From: Bacteroidales bacterium
GTDB lineage: Bacteria > Bacteroidota > Bacteroidia > Bacteroidales > UBA932
DNA: 64,000 bases
Direction of reading: 5' to 3'
Assembly: GCA_017471085.1 (NCBI GenBank)
Contig: JAFUWW010000009.1
Location: 1 to 64,000, forward strand
Shown: positions 8,823-17,018 of the stretch, one piece after another
Numbering within the stretch: position 1 is the first letter of the stretch
Layout of the letters: each line of letters opens with the position of its first letter
Made by a program: the position numbers and the translations under genes
Notes under the pieces: model-generated
What the model was told of the DNA's origin: nothing
What the model saw: only the letters and a program-made list of their open reading frames with translations
Database searches by the model: none

Positions 8823-9602
8823 ATGCGTTATTTCCTCTGCCTCTCATACGACGGGTCCGCCTTCTGCGGCTGGCAGATCCAGCCAAACGCCCCGTCAGTA
8901 CAAGCCTGCCTGGAAGGCACCCTTTCCCGCCTGCTGAACCGCCCGGTCGCCGTGACCGGAGCCGGCCGGACAGACACCGCCGTGAACGCCGTAAACTACG
9001 TGGCCCACTTTGATGTGGAGGGGGAACTGCCCTTCGGGCAAGAGGATTTTTGCTACAAATTAAATGCCATGCTACCCCGTACAGTGGCCGTCCTGGGGGT
9101 CTCGGCCGTCCCCGAAGACCTTCACGCCCGGTTCAGCGCCACACGCCGCGAGTATACCTACTTCATCCATAGGAAGAAAGACCCTTTCGTGGCTGCGTAC
9201 TCCTGGCAGTGCGGATTTCCGCAACTGGACTTCGATGCCATGAACGAGGCCTGTCAGTTCCTTCCCGGCACCCACGATTTCTCCTGTTTCGAAAAGACGG
9301 GAGGCGACAACAAAACCTCCGTCTGCACCGTAATGGAAGCCTTTTGGAAACCCTATGTTCCCTCGCATGTACAGGTCATGGGACTCCGGCCGTCCCCCGA
9401 CGGAACGTACTGGTATTTCAGGATAGCGGCAGACCGTTTCCTGAGGAACATGGTCCGGGCCACCGTGGGGTCCCTGATCGAGGTGGGCCGGGGAAAACAC
9501 AGCCCGGAATGGATTGCGGAGCTGATCGCCACGGGCACCCGCGGCGACGCCGGCGAGTCGGTTCCCGGCCACGCCCTGTTTCTGAACGGCGTGCAGTATT
9601 AA
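8823..9602 (+). CDS. truA: tRNA pseudouridine(38-40) synthase TruA
   Basis: A 259-residue TruA. It converts uridines 38-40 of tRNA anticodon stems to pseudouridine. The catalytic Asp is in GAGRTDTAVNA (Asp51), and the N-terminal YDGSAFCGWQ motif is typical. The start at MRYFLCLSYDG was preferred to an upstream ATG because the family begins here and the -7 box lies directly upstream. Single gene, divergent from the bat operon. Confidence 0.95.
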   Translation: MRYFLCLSYDGSAFCGWQIQPNAPSVQACLEGTLSRLLNRPVAVTGAGRTDTAVNAVNYVAHFDVEGELPFGQEDFCYKLNAMLPRTVAVLGVSAVPEDLHARFSATRREYTYFIHRKKDPFVAAYSWQCGFPQLDFDAMNEACQFLPGTHDFSCFEKTGGDNKTSVCTVMEAFWKPYVPSHVQVMGLRPSPDGTYWYFRIAADRFLRNMVRATVGSLIEVGRGKHSPEWIAELIATGTRGDAGESVPGHALFLNGVQY

Positions 9603-9620
9603 ATATTGGCAGTTTTTTTG

Positions 9621-9628
9621 TATCTTTG
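9621..9628 (+). promoter_or_regulatory. -7 box of the exbB-exbD-tonB operon
   Basis: TATCTTTG, 32 bases before the exbB ATG, in an AT-rich intergenic region just after the truA stop. No convincing -33 element at the usual spacing. Confidence 0.6.
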
Positions 9629-9660
9629 CAGATTGATAAGATTTATAATAAAAAATAGAT

Positions 9661-10386
9661 ATGATTTTCCAGCTTCTCCAGACAGACACGGTACAGGCCC
9701 TGACCGAAACCCTGACTCCCCAGGCCGCGGCAGCCCCTGTCCAGCAGCCCGCTCAGATGAGCGAGAGCCTCTTCTCCATGTTCACCATGGGCGGCCCCCT
9801 CATGTGGGTGCTCCTGGCCCTCAGCATCCTCGCCATCTACATCATCGGCCGCAAGTGGTGGGTAATCGACCACGCCTCCAAGATAGACCCCAACTTCATG
9901 AACGACATCCGCGACTACATGAACAGCGGGAAAACCAAGAGCGCCGTGGCCCTGTGCCGCAAGTTTGACAACCCTGTGGCCCGCATGGTAGAAACCGGCA
10001 TCCACCGCATGGGACGCCCGATGGCCGATATCCAGAGCGCCATCGAGAACATCGGCAACGTAGAGGTGGCCCGTCTGGAGAAGGGACTTCCCATCCTGGC
10101 CACCATCGCCGGCGGAGCCCCGATGATCGGTTTCCTGGGCACCGTGATGGGCATGGTGCAGGCCTTCTTCAACATGTCCAAGGCCGGCAACAACATCGAC
10201 ATCACCCTCCTGAGCGACGGTATCTACACCGCCATGCTCACCACCGTGGGCGGCCTCATCGTGGGCATCATCGCCTACTTCGGCTACAACTGGCTCACCT
10301 CCAAGGTCTCCAACCTGGTCTACAAGATGGAGAGTTCCACCATGGAGTTCATCGACATTGTCCTCCACGAACCCGGCGAAGAATAG
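9661..10386 (+). CDS. exbB: MotA/TolQ/ExbB proton channel protein
   Basis: A 241-residue three-helix inner-membrane protein of the ExbB/TolQ family. With ExbD it uses the proton gradient to drive TonB and so outer-membrane receptors. Seen: an early helix (MWVLLALSILAIYII), the long cytoplasmic loop, and the conserved LPILATIAGGAPMIGFLGTVMG and MLTTVGGLIVGIIAYFGYN helices. It has the Gln/Ala-rich N-terminal extension common in Bacteroidota. First gene of an exbB-exbD-tonB operon (3-nt gap to exbD). Confidence 0.93.
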   Translation: MIFQLLQTDTVQALTETLTPQAAAAPVQQPAQMSESLFSMFTMGGPLMWVLLALSILAIYIIGRKWWVIDHASKIDPNFMNDIRDYMNSGKTKSAVALCRKFDNPVARMVETGIHRMGRPMADIQSAIENIGNVEVARLEKGLPILATIAGGAPMIGFLGTVMGMVQAFFNMSKAGNNIDITLLSDGIYTAMLTTVGGLIVGIIAYFGYNWLTSKVSNLVYKMESSTMEFIDIVLHEPGEE

Positions 10387-10389
10387 CGT

Positions 10390-10800
10390 ATGGCACTCAA
10401 GAGAAACACCAAGGTAGATGCGACGTTCTCGGTGTCCAGCATGACGGACATCGTGTTCCTGCTGCTCATCTTCTTCCTAGTGACCTCCACGCTCATCAAC
10501 CCCAACGCCCTCAAGCTCCTCCTTCCCAAGAGCACGGGCCAGGTGAACGCGAAGGCCACGGTGAGCGTGAGCATCAAGGACTGGGGCGACGACACCTATA
10601 CCTATCACGTCAACGGAGCGCAGGAGCCCCTCGCCTACGAGGCGGTGGAAGACGAACTCATCGGCCTGCTCTCCGCGGAAGAAGACCCCACTTTCTCCAT
10701 TTTCTCGGACGAGAGCGTCCCGGTGGGCGAAGTGGTACAGATTATGAATATTGCCAAGCGGAATCACTACAAAGTGATCCTGGCAACCCAACCGGAATAA
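10390..10800 (+). CDS. exbD: ExbD/TolR family biopolymer transport protein
   Basis: A 136-residue single-span protein. The N-terminal helix MTDIVFLLLIFFLVTSTL carries the conserved Asp that takes part in proton flow. A periplasmic domain follows (YEAVEDELIGLLSAEEDPTF...). It works with the ExbB-like protein upstream and the TonB-like protein that starts one base after its stop codon. Confidence 0.93.
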   Translation: MALKRNTKVDATFSVSSMTDIVFLLLIFFLVTSTLINPNALKLLLPKSTGQVNAKATVSVSIKDWGDDTYTYHVNGAQEPLAYEAVEDELIGLLSAEEDPTFSIFSDESVPVGEVVQIMNIAKRNHYKVILATQPE

Positions 10801-10801
10801 G

Positions 10802-11590
10802 ATGCAGCCATACCAGCGCACACGGGAGCAGCGGGACAAGACCGCGAACGTGACGGGCCTCCTCGTCACGGCGGCAGTGCATGCCGCCGCGCTGGTCATC
10901 TGCCTGACCACCGGGCTCAGGTACCTGGATCCGCCCCCGCCGGAAAGGACTTCCCTCGTCATCGAATTCGAAGAGGAAGCCGTGGTGGAAAAGCCCGTTC
11001 CCGCCCAGGCAGGCCGGGAACCGGAAGCCCAGGAAACAGACCTTACCAAACCCGTGGAACTGGTGCAGAAGGCCGAATCGCCCCAGGTGAGCGACAGGCC
11101 GAACACCACCCCGGCCACCAAACCGGACCCCCACGGAGACGTTGAAGTCCCCACGCCCAAACAGGAAGAGCCCAAATTGGATCCGAGAGCTTCTTTCCCG
11201 GGCATGGGCAACAAGGACAATACCTCCACCACGCCGCACAGCGCCTCAGAGGCCACGGAAGGCTTCAAGGCCGGCCAGCCGGACGGAAACACCAAGGAAG
11301 GACGGACGGAAGGCTCCGCCAACGCCCACGTGGAAGGCCGCGCCGTACTGGGCACCCTGCCCAAACCCTCCTACTCCGCCCAATTGGAAGGCAAGGTGGT
11401 GGTACAGATCAAAGTGAACCAATACGGAGAGGTGATCGACGCCATCGCCGGCGCGGAAGGCACCACCGTAACAGACAAGAACCTGTGGACCGCAGCCCGC
11501 AACGCCGCGCTCAAGGCCCACTTTAACCAGAAGGCCGATGCCCCCGCCGTGCAGCTGGGGACCATCACCTATATCTTCAAGCTCAAATAA
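10802..11590 (+). CDS. tonB: TonB-like energy transducer
   Basis: A 262-residue protein: short basic cytoplasmic start, one helix (VTGLLVTAAVHAAALVICLT, about 18-37), a long Pro/Glu/Lys-rich periplasmic linker, and a C-terminal TonB-type beta domain (LEGKVVVQIKVNQYGEVIDAIAG...). It carries energy from ExbB/ExbD to outer-membrane TonB-dependent receptors such as the one at 31372-33537. Third gene of the operon. TolA-like function is an alternative, but the family architecture favours TonB. Confidence 0.85.
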   Translation: MQPYQRTREQRDKTANVTGLLVTAAVHAAALVICLTTGLRYLDPPPPERTSLVIEFEEEAVVEKPVPAQAGREPEAQETDLTKPVELVQKAESPQVSDRPNTTPATKPDPHGDVEVPTPKQEEPKLDPRASFPGMGNKDNTSTTPHSASEATEGFKAGQPDGNTKEGRTEGSANAHVEGRAVLGTLPKPSYSAQLEGKVVVQIKVNQYGEVIDAIAGAEGTTVTDKNLWTAARNAALKAHFNQKADAPAVQLGTITYIFKLK

Positions 11591-11615
11591 CGACGTGAGT
11601 CGCAAAGTAATTCTT

Positions 11616-12836
11616 ATGGAAGAAAAGAAAAAAGGTACGAGAAAACGTATCGTAAGAACGGCCTCCGAAGGCCACGCAGAAAAAGTTGATTACAGCACCA
11701 GCCGCAGCTTCGATTCCGAAGACAGGCCGGCGCGCCGCACTTTCTCCGGCGGCAAGCCCGCTTACGGAGAGCGCCGCGGACATTACGACAACCGGCGCCA
11801 GGAGGGCGGATACCGCTCCGAAGGCCGCCGTCAGGAAGGTGGATACCGTCAGGAAGGCGGTTATCGCCAGGAAGGTGGAAACCGTCAGGAAGGCAGCCGC
11901 CGTTCCGAAGGGAATTACGGTGCCAAAAAGCCCTATTCCGGCGCCAGAAAAACTTATGGCGCCAAGCCGGAGGGACGCAGCGGCTACGGCCGTCCCTCTT
12001 TCAAGAAGACACCCAAATTCAACCAGGCCGACGAAGGCATGAACGCCATGCTGCGCCGCAAACCCCAGGTTTCCGGCGGCCGTTTCAGCGACGACGACAC
12101 CGCCAAGACCGAGATCCAGGAAGTGGTGCGCCTGAACAAATTCATCGCCAATTCCGGCGTCTGTTCCCGCCGCGAGGCCGACACCCTGATCCAGAGCGGT
12201 GTAGTCACCGTAAACGGAGAAGTGGTCACCGAACTGGGCACCAAGATCAATATCCTCATGGACGATGTCCGTTTCAACGGGCAGCGCCTCAAGGGGGAAG
12301 ACAAAGTCTATATCGTGATGAACAAGCCCAAGGGCTATGTGACCACCGCCAGCGACCCGCATGCGGAAAAGACCGTGATGGACCTGCTGAAAGGCTGCCC
12401 CACCCGCGTTTTCCCGGTGGGCCGCCTGGACAAAAACACCACCGGCGTACTCATGTTCACCAATGACGGAGAGATGGCCGAACACCTCACCCACCCCTCC
12501 TACAACAAGAAGAAAATCTACCAGGTGGTGCTGGACGCCCCCCTCGCGGAGGAAGACAAGGAGAAGATCCTCGCCGGCATCGAACTGACGGACGGAGTAG
12601 TGGCGGCCGATGAACTGGAATACGTCGACGCACACGACCACCGCCAGCTGGGCATCGAGATCCACTCCGGCAAGAACCGCATCGTCCGCCGCATCTTCGA
12701 AACCCTGGGCTACGAAGTCCGCGCCTTGGACCGCGTCTATTTCGCAGGCCTCACCAAGAAGGGCCTCAAAAAGAGCGACTGGCGCTACCTCACCGAGGGC
12801 GAAGTGAACATCCTCAAAATGGGAGCATACGTATAA
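11616..12836 (+). CDS. rluB: RluB-type 23S rRNA pseudouridine synthase with repetitive tail
   Basis: A 406-residue protein. Residues 171-230 form an S4 RNA-binding domain (RLNKFIANSGVCSRREADTL), followed by the RsuA/RluB catalytic domain with Asp in GRLDKNTTG. The first ~170 residues are a basic, R/G/E/Q-rich unstructured tail with RQEGGYR-type repeats at about 61-93. The start MEEKKKGTRK is internal to a longer open frame that overlaps tonB. It overlaps era by one base (TAATG). The exact rRNA target (RluB versus RluE/F/RsuA) is inferred. Confidence 0.88.
   Translation: MEEKKKGTRKRIVRTASEGHAEKVDYSTSRSFDSEDRPARRTFSGGKPAYGERRGHYDNRRQEGGYRSEGRRQEGGYRQEGGYRQEGGNRQEGSRRSEGNYGAKKPYSGARKTYGAKPEGRSGYGRPSFKKTPKFNQADEGMNAMLRRKPQVSGGRFSDDDTAKTEIQEVVRLNKFIANSGVCSRREADTLIQSGVVTVNGEVVTELGTKINILMDDVRFNGQRLKGEDKVYIVMNKPKGYVTTASDPHAEKTVMDLLKGCPTRVFPVGRLDKNTTGVLMFTNDGEMAEHLTHPSYNKKKIYQVVLDAPLAEEDKEKILAGIELTDGVVAADELEYVDAHDHRQLGIEIHSGKNRIVRRIFETLGYEVRALDRVYFAGLTKKGLKKSDWRYLTEGEVNILKMGAYV
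11796..11894 (+). repeat. RQEGGYR-coding repeat in the rluB tail
   Basis: Imperfect 18-21-bp DNA repeats (CGTCAGGAAGGCGG-like) encode consecutive RQEGGYR, RQEGGNR and RQEGSRR units. The tract is a low-complexity, probably RNA-binding extension. Confidence 0.8.
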
Positions 12837-13717
12837 TGGCACACAGGGCAGGTTTCGTAAACATCATCGGCAACCCCAACGTAGGGAAGTCCACCCTGAT
12901 GAACGCGCTGGTGGGTGAAAAACTCTCCATCGTCACCGCCAAGGCCCAGACCACGCGGCACCGCATCATGGGCATCGTGAGCGGCGAGGACTACCAGATT
13001 GTCTATTCCGACACGCCCGGCATCCTCAAGCCCAACTACCGGCTGCAGCAGAGCATGCTCAACTTCGTAGACACGGCCATCGGCGACGCCGACATCATCC
13101 TGTACGTGACCGACACGGTGGAAAAAGGCGACAAGAACGAAGCCTATGTCGCCAAGCTCCGCAAGGTGGAATGCCCCGTGATCCTGGTCATCAACAAGAT
13201 CGACATCTCCACGCAGGAAAAAGTGGTGGAACTGATGGAATGGTGGAAGGAGCAGCTGCCCCAGGCGGTGATCATCCCCGCATCGGCCCAGGAGAAATTC
13301 AACCTGGAGAGCATTCTGGAGGCGGTTTCTTCCCGGCTTCCGGAGGCCCCGGCCTGGTTCGACAAAGACCAGTTCACGGACAAGAATCTCCGTTTCTTCG
13401 CATCGGAGATTCTCCGTGAGAAGATTTTCCTCAACTACAGCGAGGAGATTCCCTACAGTTGCCAGGTGGAGATAGAGGCCTTCCACGAAGGAGAAGACCG
13501 CTACGAGATCAGCGCCGTCATCTACGTGATGCGCGATTCCCAGAAAGGCATCATCATCGGCAAAGGCGGCCAGATGCTCAAGAAGGTGGGCACCCAGGCC
13601 CGCATCGACATGGAAGACTTCTTCCAGAAGAAAGTGTTCCTGTCTACTTTTGTAAAAGTGGACCCGGACTGGCGCGAGAGCCGCAAGGAGCTGCGCCGCT
13701 TCGGTTATGAATATTAG
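12836..13717 (+). CDS. era: GTPase Era
   Basis: A 293-residue Era GTPase for 16S rRNA maturation and 30S assembly. G1 GNPNVGKS near residue 11, G3 DTPG, G4 NKID, and a C-terminal KH domain with GKGGQMLKKVG. Full length for the family. The start overlaps the preceding synthase stop, so two ribosome-maturation genes are coupled. Confidence 0.97.
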   Translation: MAHRAGFVNIIGNPNVGKSTLMNALVGEKLSIVTAKAQTTRHRIMGIVSGEDYQIVYSDTPGILKPNYRLQQSMLNFVDTAIGDADIILYVTDTVEKGDKNEAYVAKLRKVECPVILVINKIDISTQEKVVELMEWWKEQLPQAVIIPASAQEKFNLESILEAVSSRLPEAPAWFDKDQFTDKNLRFFASEILREKIFLNYSEEIPYSCQVEIEAFHEGEDRYEISAVIYVMRDSQKGIIIGKGGQMLKKVGTQARIDMEDFFQKKVFLSTFVKVDPDWRESRKELRRFGYEY

Positions 13718-13754
13718 ACAGCGGTACGGCCGGCTGTGAAAAACGATTCTATTT

Positions 13755-16508
13755 ATGGCAGAGGATTGGGAAGACATTGAAAACCAGGACGAAGAAGAAC
13801 TGGGAGAAGACGCGGTTGCGTCGGGGAAATTCGACCGCCTGCTGGGCAGCGACAGCCGGAAATACAAGCTTTCCGGCATGTTCAAGGACTGGTATCTGGA
13901 TTATGCGTCCTATACCATCCTGGACCGGGCCGTCCCGCATATCGTAGACGGATTCAAACCGGTACAGCGCCGCGTGCTGCATACCATGTTCACCATGGAC
14001 GACGGCCGGTACACCAAGGTGGCCAACATCGTCGGACAGGCGATGCAGTATCACCCGCACGGTGACGCCTCCATTCTGGGCGCCCTGGTGACGCTGGGGC
14101 AGAAAGGCCTGCTCATCGACTGTCAGGGGAACTGGGGCAACATCCTCACCGGCGACTCCAACGCCGCCCCCCGTTACATCGAAGCCCGTCTTTCCAAATT
14201 TGCCAAAGAAGTGGTCTTCGACCCGAAGGTGACCCCTTGGATGACTTCCTATGACGGCCGCAACCAGGAGCCCACGGAACTTCCGGTGCGGTTCCCGCTG
14301 CTGCTGGCGCAGGGTACCGAAGGCATCGCCGCCGGTCTCAGCTCCAAGATCCTCCCGCACAACTTCAACGAACTCATCGACGCGTCCATCGCCATCCTCA
14401 AAGGCGAGCCGTTCGAGATCCTCCCGGACTTCCCCACCGGCGGCATCGCCGACTGCTCCAAGTACAACAAGGGCAAGCGGGGCGGCATCGTCAAGGTGAG
14501 GGCCCGGATCAACAAGGTGGACAAGTCCACCATCACCATCACCGAGATCCCCTACGGAAAAACCTCGCACGCCATCATTGACAGCATCCTCAAGGCCAAG
14601 GACAAGAAGAAGATCAACATCAAGAAGATAGAGGACATGACCACGGACAAGGTGGAAATCGTGATCCATCTTCCGGCCGATGTCTCCCCGGACAAGACCA
14701 TCGACGCGCTGTACGCCTTCACGGAGTGCGAAACCAAGATCAGCCCCAATGCCTGCGTGATCAGGGAGAACAAGCCTGTGTTCCTCACCGTGGACGAAAT
14801 CCTGGAATACGACACCTGGCACACCCGGGACATCCTGGAAGCCGAACTGCAGGTGAAACTGGGCGAACTGGAGAACGACTGGCACTACAGTTCCCTGGAG
14901 CGCATCTTCTTCGAAAACCGCATCTACAAGGTGCTGGAACAGAACCAGCTCTCCTGGGAGGAACAGCTGGACGACGTGCTGAACCAGATGCTGCAGTATC
15001 AGGACCTCCTCCATCGGCCCATCACCATGGATGACATCCTGAAACTGGTGGAGAAGCCGGTGCGCAAGATTTCCAAGTTCGACACCAAGGCCCTTGACGA
15101 GAAGATCTACGCCATCGAGGACCAGATGAAGGACATCCAGGACAAACTGGCCCACATGACGGAATACACCATCGAGTGGTTCAAGGGGCTCAAGAAGAAA
15201 TATGGAAAGGCCTGGCCGCGCCTGACGGAAATCTCTTCCCTGGAAACCATCACCGTGACCAAGGTCGTGTCCAACAATGCCAAGCTGTACGCCAACCTGG
15301 CCGAGGGTTTCGTGGGCATCGGCCTCAAGCGGGACGACGGCGGCGAATTCGTCAGCGAATGCTCGGACCTGAGCGAGATCATCGTCATCGGCCGGGACGG
15401 CAAATTCCGCGTCACGAAGGTCTCCGACAAGGCTTTCTTCGGGAAAGACCTCCTTTACGCAGGCGTCTTCAACAGAGGCGACGAGCGTACCATCTATAAT
15501 GTGATCTACCGGGAAGGAAAGGGTCCGGCACACTACGCCAAGCGTTTTGCCATCACCTCCATCACCCGCGACAAGGAATACGACATCACCACCGGGGCCG
15601 AGGGCTCCAAGATTCTCTGGTTCAGCGTGAACCACAACGGAGAAGCGGAGACGGTCCGGATCAGCCTCAGGCCCAAGAAGGGGCTCAAGAAGTCTTCGCT
15701 GGAATGGGATTTCGCCTCCCTTGCCATCAAGGGACGCGCCTCCAGGGGCAATCTGGTCACCAAGAATCCCATCGCCCGCATCCAGCTCAAGTCCAAGGGC
15801 GTCACTACGCTGAAAGGCAAGGACATCTGGTACGACCCGGACATCCAGCGCCTGAACGAAGACGGCAGAGGCGACCATCTGGGCAAATTCTCCGGAGAAG
15901 ACCGTGTGCTGGCCATCTTCGCGGACGGCACCTACTACACCACCACCTACGACCTGGTGAACAAGTATCAGGGCGACGTGGTCCTGATCCAGAAGTTCGA
16001 TCCCGGCCGCGTCTTCACGGTCCTCTATTGGGACAATGCCGCCAAGGCCTACTACGTGAAGCGTTTCTCCTTCACCGAGAGCAACAACACGCCCCTGCTC
16101 TTCATCTCCGACGCCCGGGGATCCAAACTGGTGGACATTTCCTTCGACCTGCATCCGCAGGTACTCCTCACCTTTGGAGGAAAATTCGAACACCGCGAGG
16201 CAGAAGTGCTTGACGCAGAGGAATTCATCGCCAAGAAAGGCCTTACGGCAAAGGGAAAGAAATGCTCGCAGTACGATTTGAAGTCCGTCGAATTCACTGA
16301 ACCCCTGCATAAACCCGAAGACGATGTCGAACCCGCCGCGGAGCCTGAACCGATGGACGTGGAAATCGACGAAGACTTCCCGGACGATGCAGACGCCGCC
16401 GATGCCGGAGCGCCCATCGAGCAAACCGGCCAGTCGTCCGAACTCCTGAAGAACCAGGACGATGGCGGCCCCGTGGACTTCTCCGACTGGGAACCCACCT
16501 TGTTCTGA
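13755..16508 (+). CDS. parC: DNA topoisomerase IV subunit A
   Basis: A 917-residue type IIA topoisomerase A subunit, which decatenates and relaxes DNA with ParE. The breakage domain carries the active-site Tyr141 (AAPRYIEARL) and the quinolone-region helix YHPHGDASILG. A coiled coil and a beta-pinwheel C-terminal domain follow. No GyrA-box (QRRGGKG) is seen, which favours ParC over GyrA. The acidic N-terminus and acidic Ala/Glu/Asp tail are lineage features. No parE is nearby, although the two are often adjacent in other bacteria. Confidence 0.9.
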   Translation: MAEDWEDIENQDEEELGEDAVASGKFDRLLGSDSRKYKLSGMFKDWYLDYASYTILDRAVPHIVDGFKPVQRRVLHTMFTMDDGRYTKVANIVGQAMQYHPHGDASILGALVTLGQKGLLIDCQGNWGNILTGDSNAAPRYIEARLSKFAKEVVFDPKVTPWMTSYDGRNQEPTELPVRFPLLLAQGTEGIAAGLSSKILPHNFNELIDASIAILKGEPFEILPDFPTGGIADCSKYNKGKRGGIVKVRARINKVDKSTITITEIPYGKTSHAIIDSILKAKDKKKINIKKIEDMTTDKVEIVIHLPADVSPDKTIDALYAFTECETKISPNACVIRENKPVFLTVDEILEYDTWHTRDILEAELQVKLGELENDWHYSSLERIFFENRIYKVLEQNQLSWEEQLDDVLNQMLQYQDLLHRPITMDDILKLVEKPVRKISKFDTKALDEKIYAIEDQMKDIQDKLAHMTEYTIEWFKGLKKKYGKAWPRLTEISSLETITVTKVVSNNAKLYANLAEGFVGIGLKRDDGGEFVSECSDLSEIIVIGRDGKFRVTKVSDKAFFGKDLLYAGVFNRGDERTIYNVIYREGKGPAHYAKRFAITSITRDKEYDITTGAEGSKILWFSVNHNGEAETVRISLRPKKGLKKSSLEWDFASLAIKGRASRGNLVTKNPIARIQLKSKGVTTLKGKDIWYDPDIQRLNEDGRGDHLGKFSGEDRVLAIFADGTYYTTTYDLVNKYQGDVVLIQKFDPGRVFTVLYWDNAAKAYYVKRFSFTESNNTPLLFISDARGSKLVDISFDLHPQVLLTFGGKFEHREAEVLDAEEFIAKKGLTAKGKKCSQYDLKSVEFTEPLHKPEDDVEPAAEPEPMDVEIDEDFPDDADAADAGAPIEQTGQSSELLKNQDDGGPVDFSDWEPTLF

Positions 16509-16520
16509 CGCTGGACCCCC

Positions 16521-17018
16521 ATGCTGATCGCACTGACAGGATTTATGGGAAGCGGAAAGACCACGGTGGGACAAATCGTGGCCGATGCCCTCGGATGCCC
16601 TTTCATCGACCTGGACGATGTCATCGTAAAGAAAGCGGGGATGTCCATTCCGGAGATTTTTGCCGGAAAGGGCGAAAAGGAATTCCGCCGCCTGGAGAAA
16701 AAGGCGCTGGAAGAGACCGTGGGTAAATACGCGGAAAATACGGCGGTCCTGGCGCTGGGCGGAGGAACGGTGACCGTGCCCGGCAGCATCGGCCTTTTGC
16801 AGGAAAAAACCACCTGCATCTATCTGCAGGCTTCGCCGGAGACCTTGCGGCAGCGTCTGGAAGGGCAGCGGGAAAGCCGTCCACTGGCCGATGAAAACTG
16901 GATGGAACGCCTGTTCCAACGACTCCCCTTATACGAAAAAGCCGCCCACGTCACGCTGGACACAGACGGGCTGCCGGCCGCTGAAATTGCCGACGAGATC
17001 ATTGTCGACTGCCTTTAG
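16521..17018 (+). CDS. aroK: Shikimate kinase
   Basis: A 165-residue shikimate kinase, step five of the shikimate pathway. P-loop GFMGSGKT near the N-terminus, DLDD shikimate-binding motif, FR in EFRRLE, the GGG motif (LGGGTV), and LRQRLEGQRESRPL in the lid region. Its last four bases overlap the 3' end of recJ on the other strand. aroE lies 20 kb away, so the pathway is not clustered. Confidence 0.95.
   Translation: MLIALTGFMGSGKTTVGQIVADALGCPFIDLDDVIVKKAGMSIPEIFAGKGEKEFRRLEKKALEETVGKYAENTAVLALGGGTVTVPGSIGLLQEKTTCIYLQASPETLRQRLEGQRESRPLADENWMERLFQRLPLYEKAAHVTLDTDGLPAAEIADEIIVDCL

Noticed and set aside
13749..16919. Very long minus-strand open frame opposite parC
   Set aside because: It is antisense to the well-supported parC and aroK genes; the frame is open only because of GC-rich codon bias. 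Similar shadows oppose uvrA, the acyl-CoA ligase and the SLBB gene.
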